DNA of 64,000 nucleotides from Massilia sp. Root335 (GTDB taxonomy: Bacteria; Pseudomonadota; Gammaproteobacteria; Burkholderiales; Burkholderiaceae_D), in the NCBI RefSeq assembly GCF_001425685.1, contig NZ_LMCY01000048.1, forward strand, positions 209,651 through 273,650. Direction: 5' to 3'. A model generated the notes under the pieces. It had not been told where the DNA came from and did not search any database. It was given only the letters and a program-made list of their open reading frames with translations. Both the position numbers and the translations under genes were made by a program. Of this stretch, positions 37,707 to 47,245 are shown piece after piece (position 1 is the first letter of the stretch; each line of letters starts with the position of its first letter).

Positions 37707-39500
37707 TCACAGAGTCTGGTGCAGGCGCGCGAGCGTGCTCTTCAGCGCATCGTTCTTGGGGTCCTTGGCCTGGGCTTCGCGCCACAGCTTGCGGGCATCA
37801 TCCTTCTGCCCCTTCTTCCACAGCACCTCGCCCAGGTGGACGGCGATTTCCGGATCGTTGCGCAGCGTATAAGCCTTGCGCAGATGGGCTTCGGCGTCGT
37901 CCAGCTTACCCATCCGATATTGCACCCAGCCCATGCTGTCCAGGATGAACGGGTCGTTCGGGGCCATTTTCAGGGCCTTGTCGATGAGCCGGTGGGCTTC
38001 CTTGAGACGCACGTTGCGGTCGGCCAGCGAATAGCCGAGCGCATTGTAGGCCTGCATATTGTCCGGCGACTTGGCGATCACTTTACGCAGCGATTTTTCC
38101 ATGACGGCCGTCTTGCCCATCTTTTCGGCCATCAGGGCATAGTCGTACAGGAAATCCATATTGTCCGGGAAGCGCTTGACGCCCTGCTCCATCAGCTTGA
38201 ACGCTTCGCGGCCCTTGCCCGCGTCGCGCAGGATCTGGGCGTCGACGAGCACGACCTGCGCCTGCTCCGTCTTGTCGTCCGTCTTCAGGGTGGAGAGCAG
38301 CTTGCGCGCGCCGGCGACGTCGCCCTGCTTGGCCGTCAGCTGGGCACGGCGCAGCTGGGCGCCGAACTGGACCTTGGGGTCCTCGCTGTCGAGCCGGTCG
38401 AGCCAGTCCGCCGCGGCCTTGTAATCGCCCCGTTCCTCCGCCAGCTGGGACAGGATCATCACGGCCTTGGACGGGTCGCGCTCGTCCTCCGGCGCCTTGT
38501 CCATCAGGTCGACGAAGCGGCTGAAATATTTTTCCGCGGCCGGACGGTCGTTCATCTGCATCGACAGGATGCCCAGCGCGTACAAGGTGCCGGGGTTGTC
38601 GGGCTGGGCCTTGTCGAGCGTGAGGAATTCCTGGCGCGCGGCCTCGTACTGCTTTTCGTTGACGAGCAGGCGCGCATACGCCGAGCGAACTTCGCGCGCC
38701 TCTGGATGGGCGGCGAGGAAATCCTTCAGCACCTTGATGGCGCCGCCCTCGTCCTCGCTGACCTGGGCCACCGTCAGCGCGGCGATCTCGGAATCGGGCT
38801 TGATCTGCAGGGCGGCCTGGGCTTCGCGGCGGGCCGCGGCCTTGTCGTTTTTCGCCAGCGCGGCCTGGGCCAGCACGACGTGCGTTTCCATCAGGTTGCC
38901 GTACGGCGCGACGAGGCGCTCGAGCATGGCGACGGCAGCATCCTTGTCCTTGGCGCGCAACAGCAGTTGCTGCATCTGGAACATCACGAGGCCGCGCGCG
39001 GCCGGCGTCGCCTCCGCCAGCCGCTGCTTCAAAATACTTTCGGCCTCGCCGAGGTTGTCGGACAGGACGATCAGCCCCAGATAGTACTGGCTGGCCTCCT
39101 CGGAGTCCGGCGCGTACTGGCGCCACAGTTTGACGGCGGCGAGGGCATCGTCGGCCTGCTTGGCGGACAGCGCCATCTCGGCGGCGCGCTTGGCCAGGCG
39201 CGGGTCCTTCGTCTGCTGGGCCAGGCTCATCATCGTCAGGTACGGGCCTTGCCAGTCCCCGTTCTTGAATGCCATCTCGGCCTGCATCAGCTGGGCCATC
39301 ATGGCCGGGGTCATGTTGACGTTGGGGAGCTTCTCATCGGCTTGCTCGCCCTCTTTCGTCTTGCCGGCGTCGGAATGGTCCCGCGCCTCGGCGGCGGCGA
39401 GCGGCTGGTCGGACAGGTCCTGTGCCGGCTGCTGCCTGGGCGCCACAGCGCAGGCCGACAGCAGTGCGGAGAGGGTTACAATGGCGAAAGCGTTTTTCAA
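37707..39500 (-). CDS. Tetratricopeptide-repeat lipoprotein
   Basis: A 597-residue protein with a lipoprotein signal (lipobox LLSAC about residue 17) and many TPR-like helical repeats; the clearest are near the C-terminus (AYNALGYSLADR, DSMGWVQYRMGKLDDAEAHLRKAY). I chose the TTG at 39500 with a ggga site, giving the signal KNAFAIVTLSALLSAC; the frame extends 15 codons farther to an ATG. It is divergent from mutM and upstream of lolB-ispE. Relatives at this locus are outer-membrane-facing TPR scaffolds of unknown partner. Confidence 0.85.
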   Translation of the reverse strand: MKNAFAIVTLSALLSACAVAPRQQPAQDLSDQPLAAAEARDHSDAGKTKEGEQADEKLPNVNMTPAMMAQLMQAEMAFKNGDWQGPYLTMMSLAQQTKDPRLAKRAAEMALSAKQADDALAAVKLWRQYAPDSEEASQYYLGLIVLSDNLGEAESILKQRLAEATPAARGLVMFQMQQLLLRAKDKDAAVAMLERLVAPYGNLMETHVVLAQAALAKNDKAAARREAQAALQIKPDSEIAALTVAQVSEDEGGAIKVLKDFLAAHPEAREVRSAYARLLVNEKQYEAARQEFLTLDKAQPDNPGTLYALGILSMQMNDRPAAEKYFSRFVDLMDKAPEDERDPSKAVMILSQLAEERGDYKAAADWLDRLDSEDPKVQFGAQLRRAQLTAKQGDVAGARKLLSTLKTDDKTEQAQVVLVDAQILRDAGKGREAFKLMEQGVKRFPDNMDFLYDYALMAEKMGKTAVMEKSLRKVIAKSPDNMQAYNALGYSLADRNVRLKEAHRLIDKALKMAPNDPFILDSMGWVQYRMGKLDDAEAHLRKAYTLRNDPEIAVHLGEVLWKKGQKDDARKLWREAQAKDPKNDALKSTLARLHQTL

Positions 39501-39604
39501 GGCAAGTCCCACGTCGTCGAGATTGTCCGATTCTACGCCATGCACCCGAAGCGCGTGCGCCGCTGCAACACGAATTTACATTCCTCTCACGTTGTTAATC
39601 ATTC

Positions 39605-40438
39605 ATGCCTGAATTACCAGAAGTCGAAGTCACACGACGCGGGGTTGCACCTCACCTGGACGACCGCGTCGTCGAAGACGTCGTGCTGCGCCGCGAAGGC
39701 CTGCGCTGGCCGTTTCCCCCGAATCTGCGCGAGTTGCTCGTGGGCCGCCGCATCCTCGGCACGGGCCGGCGCGGCAAGTATTTGCTGTTGAATTTCGAGC
39801 ATGGCACGCTGATCGTCCACCTGGGCATGTCCGGCCACCTGCGCGTGCTGCCGGAAGGCGTCGAACTGAAAAAGCACGACCACTTCGACCTCGTCGTGCG
39901 CGGCTTGGGCGGCCGTCGCGTGCTGCGCCTGCACGATCCGCGCCGCTTCGGCGCCGTGCTCTGGCATGGTCACGACGACGGCGAGCTGGAACAGCACGTG
40001 CTGTTGCGCGGCCTGGGCGTCGAACCGCTCGAAGACAAGTTTTCCGGCGCCCTGCTGCACCGGGCCACGCGCAAGCGCAGCGCACCGGTCAAGCAGGTAC
40101 TGCTGGCCGGCGACATCGTCGTGGGCGTCGGCAATATCTACGCCTGCGAAAGCCTGTTCCGTGCCGGCATCAACCCGAAGACGGCGGCCGGCAAGATCAG
40201 TCGGGCCCGCTACGACAAGCTGGCCGAAGCCATCCGCGACATCCTCGCGGCCGCCATCGTGCAGGGCGGCAGCACGCTGCGTGACTTTATTGCCGTAAAT
40301 GGTCAGTCGGGCTACTTCCAGCAGACATATTTCGTCTATGATCGTGCAGGAGTGCCTTGCCGCAACTGTGGCACGCCGGTCCGCCAGATCAAGCAGGGCC
40401 AGCGGTCCACGTTCTATTGCGCGGTCTGTCAACGGTAA
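39605..40438 (+). CDS. mutM: Formamidopyrimidine-DNA glycosylase MutM (Fpg)
   Basis: MutM removes 8-oxoguanine and other oxidised purines. The 277-residue protein begins PELPEVE, with the catalytic Pro next to the start Met and Glu following, has the conserved Lys in HLGMSGHLR and [10 protein letters not shown], and ends with a four-cysteine zinc finger (CRNCG then CAVCQ). It is followed by a dynamin-like GTPase gene and mutY, the second oxoguanine-repair glycosylase. Confidence 0.98.
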   Translation: MPELPEVEVTRRGVAPHLDDRVVEDVVLRREGLRWPFPPNLRELLVGRRILGTGRRGKYLLLNFEHGTLIVHLGMSGHLRVLPEGVELKKHDHFDLVVRGLGGRRVLRLHDPRRFGAVLWHGHDDGELEQHVLLRGLGVEPLEDKFSGALLHRATRKRSAPVKQVLLAGDIVVGVGNIYACESLFRAGINPKTAAGKISRARYDKLAEAIRDILAAAIVQGGSTLRDFIAVNGQSGYFQQTYFVYDRAGVPCRNCGTPVRQIKQGQRSTFYCAVCQR

Positions 40439-40469
40439 GGTCATCGACGAGGCGACGGGACGCACCACT

Positions 40470-42392
40470 ATGCAGGATCTACAACAGTATGCCGACTGGC
40501 GCGCGCAGGTCGCCCAGGCGCTGGAACAATATCGCGGCTGGGCCCGGGCGGCCGAGCTGCTGGACGGGGCGGCGGAACAGCGCGTCGCGCGCGCACTCGC
40601 GCGGCTGCGCGACGCCCGGCTGTCGGTCGCGTTCGTGGCCGAATTCTCGCGCGGCAAATCCGAGCTGATCAACGCCATCTTCTTTGCCGACTACGGCCAG
40701 CGCATCGTGCCGTCGAGTCCCGGCCGCACGACGATGTGTCCGACCGAATTCGCCTGGGACCCCGCGCTGGCGCCCTGCATCCGCCTGCTGCCCATCGAGA
40801 CCCGCGCCGAGCGCCTGGCGACGGGCGATTATCGCGACGTGCCGGGCGCCTGGACCGCGCTGCCGCTGGACCTGTCCGCGCCCGAGCGCATGCACGAGAG
40901 CTTCTTGCAGGTGAGCCTGACGCGCCGCGTCAGCCCCGCCGATGCCCAGCGCTACGGCCTGTACGATCCCGACGACCCCGACCTCGCCGCCACGCTGGGC
41001 GCCGACGGCCTCGTCGAGATCCCGCGCTGGCGCCACGCGCTGATCAACGTGCCGCATCCGCTGCTGCAGCAAGGCCTCGTGATCCTCGACACGCCGGGCC
41101 TGAACGCGATCGGCACGGAACCCGAGCTGACCCTGAACCTGATCCCGAACGCGCACGCCGTGCTGTTCATCCTGGCCGCCGAGACGGGCGTCACGAAGAG
41201 CGACATCGACGTCTGGCGCACGCACATCAACGCCGGTCCGGGCCGCATCGTCGTGCTGAACAAGATCGACGCGCTGTGGGACGAACTGCGCAGCGCGCAG
41301 GACAACGACGCCGCCATCGCGCGCCAGCGGCACGACGCGGCGCGCCTGCTGGGCGTGGCCGACGCGCAGGTATTCCCGGTCTCCGCGCAGAAGGCCCTCG
41401 TGGGCAAGATCACGGGCGACCTCGCGCTGTTCGAAAAGAGCCGCGTGGGCGCGCTGGAATCGGCGCTGTTCCACGAACTGATCCCGGCGCGCCAGGACAT
41501 CCTGCGCCGCCAGCTGCAGGACGACCTCGCGGCCCTGACGGGCGCCCAGGCCGCGCTGCTCGCCGCGCGCGGGCGCGACCTCGTCGAGCAGCTGCAGGAA
41601 CTGCAAGGCCTGCGCGGCAAGAACCAGGGCGTGATCACCCACATGATGCGCCGCGTCGAGATGGAAAAGAAGGAATTCGACGCCAGCCTGTTCAAGCTGC
41701 AGGGCACGCGCGCCGTGTTCACGACCTTGTCGACGGAGCTGTACTCCAGCATCGGCATGGACGTCGTGCAGGACCACGTCGACGCCGTGCGCGCCGCGAT
41801 GGAAGCCGCGCGCTTTTCCACCGGCATGCGCGCGCCGGTGCGCGTGTTCTTCGAGCAGGTGCGCGCCAGCCTGGATGCGGCCGCCGGCAAGATCGCCGAG
41901 ATCGCCGCGATGATGGAGTCGATGGTGCGCCGCTTCTCGACCGAGCACGGTCTCGCGCTGGCGCTGCCTGCCACGCTGTCGCTGGAACGCTACCGCCGCG
42001 AGATCGACGCGATCGAAGCCATCTACCTCAAGCAGTTCGGCACCGCGGCCCTGCTCATCACGAGCCGCGGCACGCTGCTCGAACGCTTTTTCGATTCCAT
42101 CGCGTCGCGTGTAAAATTCGCGTTCCGCGAGGCGAACGGCGACGTGGAGGCATGGCTGAAAGTGGTCAATGCGCCGGTCGAAGCGCAGATCCGCCAGCAC
42201 CGCGACCAGCTGCGCCACCGCCAGGCATCGATCCAGCGCATCCTGGACGCCACCGAAAGCCTGGAACAGAAAATCGCCGCCTTCGAGGCGGCCCAACACG
42301 ACCTGGAGCAGGTCAAGGCGCGGCTGGCGAGTCTGTCCGATCGGGTTGCCGATGCGCTGCGCGCCGACCTGCCCGAACTGCAAGCCGCCTGA
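40470..42392 (+). CDS. Dynamin-like GTPase family protein
   Basis: A 640-residue large GTPase. The G1 loop is in FVAEFSRGKSELIN (about residues 52-65), G3 is DTPGLNAIG (about 208) and G4 NKID (about 264). Beyond the GTPase domain come about 320 residues of heptad-like helices (for example LQELQGLRGKNQGVITHMMRR and a closing LEQKIAAFEAAQHDLEQ), the stalk expected for membrane-remodelling dynamins. No transmembrane helix is evident. It is sandwiched between mutM and mutY with 31 and 18 base gaps, so it is probably co-transcribed with them. Role unknown. Confidence 0.87.
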   Translation: MQDLQQYADWRAQVAQALEQYRGWARAAELLDGAAEQRVARALARLRDARLSVAFVAEFSRGKSELINAIFFADYGQRIVPSSPGRTTMCPTEFAWDPALAPCIRLLPIETRAERLATGDYRDVPGAWTALPLDLSAPERMHESFLQVSLTRRVSPADAQRYGLYDPDDPDLAATLGADGLVEIPRWRHALINVPHPLLQQGLVILDTPGLNAIGTEPELTLNLIPNAHAVLFILAAETGVTKSDIDVWRTHINAGPGRIVVLNKIDALWDELRSAQDNDAAIARQRHDAARLLGVADAQVFPVSAQKALVGKITGDLALFEKSRVGALESALFHELIPARQDILRRQLQDDLAALTGAQAALLAARGRDLVEQLQELQGLRGKNQGVITHMMRRVEMEKKEFDASLFKLQGTRAVFTTLSTELYSSIGMDVVQDHVDAVRAAMEAARFSTGMRAPVRVFFEQVRASLDAAAGKIAEIAAMMESMVRRFSTEHGLALALPATLSLERYRREIDAIEAIYLKQFGTAALLITSRGTLLERFFDSIASRVKFAFREANGDVEAWLKVVNAPVEAQIRQHRDQLRHRQASIQRILDATESLEQKIAAFEAAQHDLEQVKARLASLSDRVADALRADLPELQAA

Positions 42393-42410
42393 CGGCAGAT
42401 CATCCACTTC

Positions 42411-43520
42411 ATGAAACGCAGCACCGACACCGAAACCCTGTCCGACCCCAGCTTTGCGCGCGCCGTCATCGACTGGCAGCGCGCCCATGGCCGCCACGCC
42501 CTGCCCTGGCAAAACACGCGCGACGCCTACCGCATCTGGCTCTCCGAAATCATGCTGCAGCAGACGCAGGTGACGGCGGTGCTGGGGTATTACGCGCGCT
42601 TCCTGGAGCGCTTCCCGACCGTGCACGACCTCGCGGCGGCGCCGTCGGAAGACGTGATGGCCCACTGGAGCGGCCTCGGTTACTACACGCGGGCGCGCAA
42701 CCTGCACGCATGCGCCAGGCGCATCGTCGCGGACTACGGCGGCGTGTTCCCGAGCGACCCGGCGCTGCTGGCCGACCTGCCCGGCATCGGCCGCTCGACC
42801 GCCGCCGCCATCGCCGCATTCTCCAGCGGCGCGCGCGCCGCGATCCTCGACGGCAACGTGAAGCGCGTGTTCGCGCGCGTGTTCGGCATCGACGAATACC
42901 CCGGCATCAAGCCGGTGGAAGACGCGCTGTGGCGCCGCGCCGATGCCCTGCTGCCGGAAGGCGACGGCATCGAAGCCTATACGCAGGGCCTGATGGACCT
43001 GGGCGCCACGCTGTGCACGCGCGGCAAGCCGGATTGCGGCCGCTGTCCGCTGCAGGCGCGCTGCGTGGCGTTTGCGACCGACCGCACGTCCGTGCTGCCC
43101 GTGCCGAAGCCGAAAAAGGCGACGCCGGAACGGCGCGCGCTGATGCTGGCCATCGTCGACAACGGCCAGGTGCTGCTGCAGCAACGGCCGGACTCCGGCA
43201 TCTGGGGCGGCTTGTTGTCATTGCCCGAATACGACGGCCACGTGGCGCTGGATGAAGCGGACGACGTGCCACCGACGACGCTCGCCGGCGCCGCCGGCGA
43301 ATTCGGCAACGTCGCCGACGTGGAACCGCTGCTGCCGCTGGTGCACGGCTTTACCCACTACCGCCTGCACATCCAGCCGTACCGCGTCGGCCTGAACGCG
43401 CGCGGCGCCACGCCGGCCGGCCACGTGTGGTGGGACCTCGCGACCAGCGCCGACGCGCCGCTGCCGGCACCGATCAAGAAGCTGCTGGGACAACTGGCAG
43501 CGCCGTCGCTGTTCAGCTAA
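42411..43520 (+). CDS. mutY: A/G-specific adenine glycosylase MutY
   Basis: MutY removes adenine mispaired with 8-oxoguanine. The 369-residue enzyme has the helix-hairpin-helix LPGIGRSTAAAIAAF, the catalytic Asp in ILDGNVKRVFARVFG, the [4Fe-4S] ligands in C-x6-C-x2-C-x5-C (CTRGKPDCGRCPLQARC) and a C-terminal NUDIX-like domain with IWGGLLSLPE that recognises the oxidised base. It is the last of the mutM-dynamin-mutY set and is followed by a repeat cluster. Confidence 0.97.
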   Translation: MKRSTDTETLSDPSFARAVIDWQRAHGRHALPWQNTRDAYRIWLSEIMLQQTQVTAVLGYYARFLERFPTVHDLAAAPSEDVMAHWSGLGYYTRARNLHACARRIVADYGGVFPSDPALLADLPGIGRSTAAAIAAFSSGARAAILDGNVKRVFARVFGIDEYPGIKPVEDALWRRADALLPEGDGIEAYTQGLMDLGATLCTRGKPDCGRCPLQARCVAFATDRTSVLPVPKPKKATPERRALMLAIVDNGQVLLQQRPDSGIWGGLLSLPEYDGHVALDEADDVPPTTLAGAAGEFGNVADVEPLLPLVHGFTHYRLHIQPYRVGLNARGATPAGHVWWDLATSADAPLPAPIKKLLGQLAAPSLFS

Positions 43521-43524
43521 CACC

Positions 43525-43765
43525 GGGGTCAGAGCCCGATTTTTGGAAATTGCCCAAAACCGGGCTCTGACCCTAATGCCGTTAAGTTAAGCGTGATTTC
43601 AGCCAGTTTAGGACCGGTAAGGTCCGCGCGAAGCCCTTGAAAAGGCCACTCAGATGTTAGTCGGAGCGGTCTTTTGGGCCTTAACTTAACGGCATTAGGC
43701 TCTGACCCCGAATTGTCGCGATTTTTGGAAATTGCCCAAAACCGGGCTCTGACCCCGAATTGTCG
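43525..43765. repeat. Nested repeat cluster with an 18-bp terminal inverted-repeat element
   Basis: A 36-bp unit (gatttttggaaattgccc...ctctgaccc) occurs twice without mismatch, at 43538-43573 and 43720-43755, with further ggggtcagagccc/ctctgacccc copies around. Between them lies a 124-bp segment, 43574-43697, whose ends taatgccgttaagttaag and cttaacttaacggcatta are perfect 18-bp inverted repeats. The 11-bp sequence ggctctgaccc flanks it directly on both sides (43563-43573 and 43698-43708). It has no gene and looks like a non-autonomous mobile element nested in a REP-like array. Confidence 0.85.
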
Positions 43766-43835
43766 GCTACTGACAGGAATTGACACGGGAGCTCCCTACA
43801 CTGGCCGCACTGTCAACCAGCCAAGGAGAACCACC

Positions 43836-44204
43836 ATGCTGACCCCAACCTACACCGTCCTCTACGTCGCCGATCCGCACGCGAGCGCACGCCTGTACGC
43901 CACGCTGCTGGACACCCAGCACATCGAAGCGTCGCCCACCTTTGTGCTGTTCATGCTGGAAAACGGGCGCATCCTGGGCCTGTGGGCGAAGTCCGCCGCC
44001 GAACCGGCCGCCGACTTCCACGGCAGCGGCAGCGAGCTCGCGTTCCGTGTCGGGGACGATGCCGAGGTCGATGCGCTGCACGATAAATGGCGCGAGACCG
44101 GGCTGCGCATCCTGCAGGCGCCGACGCGGATGGATTTCGGTTATACGTTCACGGCCGCCGATCCGGATGGGCACCGCCTGCGCGTGTTCGCGCGCAGCGA
44201 GTGA
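43836..44204 (+). CDS. VOC family (glyoxalase/bleomycin-resistance-like) protein
   Basis: A 122-residue vicinal-oxygen-chelate-fold protein made of two beta-alpha-beta-beta-beta units. It has the typical opening VLYVADPHASARLYATLL and closing FTAADPDGHRLRVFA, where the usual final metal ligand Glu region reads HRLRVF. The ATG is preceded by aaggag. Substrate unknown; such proteins include dioxygenases, glyoxalases and antibiotic-binding proteins. It is flanked by repeat clusters on both sides. Confidence 0.88.
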   Translation: MLTPTYTVLYVADPHASARLYATLLDTQHIEASPTFVLFMLENGRILGLWAKSAAEPAADFHGSGSELAFRVGDDAEVDALHDKWRETGLRILQAPTRMDFGYTFTAADPDGHRLRVFARSE

Positions 44205-44324
44205 ACGTCGCCCGCGCAGGCGGGGCCCAAGGCACCACCCACCGTCGCCCCCGTGCAGGCGGGGGCCCAAGTTTGCGGAGCGGCACCGCTTCGAAATTGG
44301 ATTCCCGCCTGCGCGGGAACGACG
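44205..44324 (+). repeat. Dispersed intergenic inverted repeats (one and a half copies)
   Basis: A full copy at 44242-44324 has arms cgtcgcccccgtgcaggcgg and attcccgcctgcgcgggaac; a partial copy with the left arm only lies at 44209-44230. Both match the repeat at 2133-2212 and the half copy at 59044-59071. Confidence 0.75.
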
Positions 44325-44379
44325 TATGCTCTGAAGGTATCGACTGACGGATGTTCAGAAGCTACCGAGTGACGTATGT

Positions 44380-45519
44380 TCAGAACGTATCGAGCGAATA
44401 GATGCGCCGGTGTTCCTTGATCGCATACCGGTCCGTCATCCCGGCGATGTAATCGGCGATCTTGCGTGCCTGCTTGATCGTGTCGCCTGAGGCCGCCTGG
44501 TAATCCGGCGGCAGCAGCACCGGGTCGGTCATGAAGGCATCGAACAGCTCGTGCACGACGCGGCTCGCCTTCACGCGCATGCGATTCACCTGGTAGTGGC
44601 GGTACAGGTTCGCGTGCAGGAAGCGTTTCAGGGCCGTCGTCTCCGCGCGCATCGCCTGCGAAAAACGGATCAGCGGCGGCCCCGCGCGCACGTCCTCGAT
44701 GCTCTGCGGCGCGGCGTCCGCCAGAAGTTCGGCCGACGTCGCGGCCAGGTCGGCCGTCATCGCCGTGATCATCAGGCGGATCGTCTCGTACAGCTCGCGC
44801 CGGCCCGGCAGGCCCGGGTACTGCCGCACGACCTCGCGGTGCAGGCGCGCAAACAGGTCCACCTCTTCCATCTGCTTCATCGTCAACAGGCCGGAACGCA
44901 GGCCGTCGTCGATGTCGTGGTTGTTGTAGGCGATTTCGTCGGCGAGGTTCGTCAGCTGCGCTTCCAGGCTCGGTTGCGTCCTGTCGATGAAGCGCTGGCC
45001 GAGTTCTCCCAGCTGGCGCGCGTTCGCCAGCGAGCAGTGTTTCAGGATGCCTTCGCGCGTCTCGAACGTCAGGTTCAGGCCGTCGAAGGCGCCATAGTGC
45101 TCTTCCAGGTGATCGACGACGCGCAGGCTTTGCAGGTTGTGCTCGAAGCCGCCGTAGTCCTTCATGCAGTCGTTCAGCACGTCCTGGCCGACGTGGCCGA
45201 ACGGCGTGTGGCCGAGATCGTGCGCGAGGGCCGTCGCTTCGACGAGGTCCTCGTTCAGGCGCAGGCTGCGCGCCAGCGTGCGCGCGATCTGGGCCACTTC
45301 GATCGAGTGCGTGAGGCGGGTGCGGAACAGGTCGCCCTCGTGGTTGAGGAAGACCTGGGTTTTATATTCGAGCCGGCGGAACGCGGTCGAGTGGATGATG
45401 CGGTCGCGGTCGCGCTGGAACTCGCTGCGCGAGCCCGGCGCGGCTTCCGGGTGGCGACGCCCACGGCTCTTCGACGACTGCGCCGCGTAAGGAGCCAGGT
45501 GGGCGTCGAAGTCGATCAT
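44380..45519 (-). CDS. dgt: Deoxyguanosinetriphosphate triphosphohydrolase
   Basis: A 379-residue HD-domain dNTPase that splits dGTP (or other dNTPs) into nucleoside and triphosphate. Metal-site motifs are [10 protein letters not shown] and [12 protein letters not shown], with the later His/Asp in [16 protein letters not shown]. The [11 protein letters not shown] stretch is typical of the dgt family. The ATG overlaps the end of aroKB by four bases, so it is translationally coupled and last in the leftward pil-aro transcript unit. Confidence 0.95.
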   Translation of the reverse strand: MIDFDAHLAPYAAQSSKSRGRRHPEAAPGSRSEFQRDRDRIIHSTAFRRLEYKTQVFLNHEGDLFRTRLTHSIEVAQIARTLARSLRLNEDLVEATALAHDLGHTPFGHVGQDVLNDCMKDYGGFEHNLQSLRVVDHLEEHYGAFDGLNLTFETREGILKHCSLANARQLGELGQRFIDRTQPSLEAQLTNLADEIAYNNHDIDDGLRSGLLTMKQMEEVDLFARLHREVVRQYPGLPGRRELYETIRLMITAMTADLAATSAELLADAAPQSIEDVRAGPPLIRFSQAMRAETTALKRFLHANLYRHYQVNRMRVKASRVVHELFDAFMTDPVLLPPDYQAASGDTIKQARKIADYIAGMTDRYAIKEHRRIYSLDTF

Positions 45520-47171
45520 GACGTGCACGCCCTCAAGGTGGCATCCAGCAGATCGCGCGGCGCGTTCGTGATGCTCGGGCTGCCCAGCGGTTTCAGGAGG
45601 ATGAACTTGATGGCGCCGCCCTCGTTCTTCTTGTCGACTTCCATCAGCTCGATCCAGCGCTCGACGCCCAGGTCCGGCGCCACCACGGGCAGCCCGGCCG
45701 CCTGCACCAGCGCGCGCACGCGCTCGAGCGCGGCGGCGTCGATCAGGCCCAGGCGGCGCGACAGGTCGGCCGCCATCACCATGCCGCAGCCGACGGCCTC
45801 GCCGTGCAGCCATTCGCCATAGCCCAGGCCGGACTCGATCGCGTGGCCGAAGGTGTGGCCGAAATTCAGCACCGCGCGCAGGCCGCCTTCGCGCTCGTCG
45901 CGCGCGACGACGTCCGACTTGATCTCGCACGAGCGCGCGATCGCGTGCGCGAGGGCCGCGTGATCGCGTGCCATCAGCTTGGCGATGTTCGCCTCGATCC
46001 AGTCGAAGAAGCCGGCGTCGAGGATGGCGCCGTGCTTGATGACTTCCGCCAGGCCGGCCGACAGTTCGCGCGCGGGCAGCGTGTCGAGCGTCGCGGTGTC
46101 GGCGATGACGGCGCGCGGCTGGTAGAACGCGCCGATCATGTTCTTGCCCAGCGGGTGGTTGATGCCGGTCTTGCCGCCCACGGACGAATCGACCTGCGCG
46201 AGCAGCGTCGTCGGGATCTGCACGAACGGCACGCCGCGCATGTAGGTGGCGGCGGCGAAGCCGGTCATGTCGCCGATCACGCCGCCGCCCAGCGCGACGA
46301 GCGTCGTCTTGCGGTCGCATTTATTCGCGAGCAGCGCGTCGAACACCTCGTTCAGGCTCTCCCAGTTCTTGTACTCCTCGCCGTCGCGCAGGATGATGGA
46401 CACGACCTCGCGCCCGGCCGCGCGCAGCGGCGCGGCGACCTTTTCCAGGTACAGCGGGGCGACGGTCGTGTTGGTGACGATGGCCACCTTGCCGCTGCCG
46501 CCGATGTGGCGCTGTAAAAGGGAGGAATCGTCCAGCAGGCCGCGTCCGATCGCGATCGGATAGCTGCGGTCGCCCAGCTCGACGTTAAGGGAAATGCATG
46601 TCTGTTCGTTCATTGTCGGTTTTGCCTTGGACCGTGCGTCCGCGGAAGCGGTCTCCGCGATCTGGTCCAGAATTGTCTGAACCATCGATTGTACGTTAGG
46701 TCGGCCCGTATCGATGACGATGTCGGCGATCTCGCGGTACAGCGGCTCGCGTTGCTCGGTCAGGTCTTCCAGCTTGCGGCGCGGGTCGGCCGTCTGCAGC
46801 AGCGGACGGTTCTTGTCGTGCGCCGTGCGCTGCAGGATGCTGGACACGCTGGCGCGCAGGTAGATCACGGTGCCCCGCTCGGCCAGCAGCGCGCGGCTGG
46901 CCGGGTTCAGCACGGCGCCGCCGCCGGTGGCCAGCACGATGCCGTTCTGGGACGTCAACTCGCGGATCACGTCGGCTTCGCGGCGGCGGAAGCTGGCCTC
47001 CCCTTCGATCTCGAAGATCCACGGAATCGTGGCGCCGGTGCGCGCCTCGATCTCGTGGTCGGAATCGATGAAGGTCAGGTCCAGGCGCCGCGCCAGCAGC
47101 CGGCCGATGGTGGTCTTGCCGGCTCCCATCAGGCCGACGAGGAAGATGTTGTTGTTCTTACAGTCAGACAC
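45516..47171 (-). CDS. aroKB: Bifunctional shikimate kinase / 3-dehydroquinate synthase (AroK-AroB fusion)
   Basis: One 551-codon frame holds two enzymes of aromatic amino-acid synthesis. Residues 1-175 are shikimate kinase with Walker [10 protein letters not shown] (13-21), the shikimate site FIDSDHEIE and LATGGGAVL. Residues 187-551 are dehydroquinate synthase with [32 protein letters not shown] and the zinc His in [11 protein letters not shown]. The linker carries Met187, a possible internal start for AroB with only a weak ribosome site. The start is a GTG at 47171 without a clear site, about 20 bases from a terminator hairpin. It lies downstream of pilMNOPQ, a conserved location for aroK-aroB. 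Confidence 0.93.
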   Translation of the reverse strand: MSDCKNNNIFLVGLMGAGKTTIGRLLARRLDLTFIDSDHEIEARTGATIPWIFEIEGEASFRRREADVIRELTSQNGIVLATGGGAVLNPASRALLAERGTVIYLRASVSSILQRTAHDKNRPLLQTADPRRKLEDLTEQREPLYREIADIVIDTGRPNVQSMVQTILDQIAETASADARSKAKPTMNEQTCISLNVELGDRSYPIAIGRGLLDDSSLLQRHIGGSGKVAIVTNTTVAPLYLEKVAAPLRAAGREVVSIILRDGEEYKNWESLNEVFDALLANKCDRKTTLVALGGGVIGDMTGFAAATYMRGVPFVQIPTTLLAQVDSSVGGKTGINHPLGKNMIGAFYQPRAVIADTATLDTLPARELSAGLAEVIKHGAILDAGFFDWIEANIAKLMARDHAALAHAIARSCEIKSDVVARDEREGGLRAVLNFGHTFGHAIESGLGYGEWLHGEAVGCGMVMAADLSRRLGLIDAAALERVRALVQAAGLPVVAPDLGVERWIELMEVDKKNEGGAIKFILLKPLGSPSITNAPRDLLDATLRACTS

Positions 47172-47179
47172 GTGTACGA

Positions 47180-47215
47180 GTTCAAATAAAAACGGCCAGG
47201 TATGCCCTGGCCGTT
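47180..47215 (-). terminator. Terminator between the Ig-like lipoprotein gene and aroKB
   Basis: On the minus strand, a perfect ten-base stem aacggccagg and cctggccgtt with a five-base loop runs into tttttattt. It lies 30 bases after the lipoprotein stop and ends only about ten bases before the aroKB GTG. Confidence 0.88.
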
Positions 47216-47245
47216 CTGTTGCAATCGGGCATCCCCTAAGAAAAC

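Noticed and set aside
43529-43786. 85-codon minus-strand frame across the repeat cluster
   Set aside because: It is made entirely of the repeated units and the inverted-repeat element, with no independent coding evidence.
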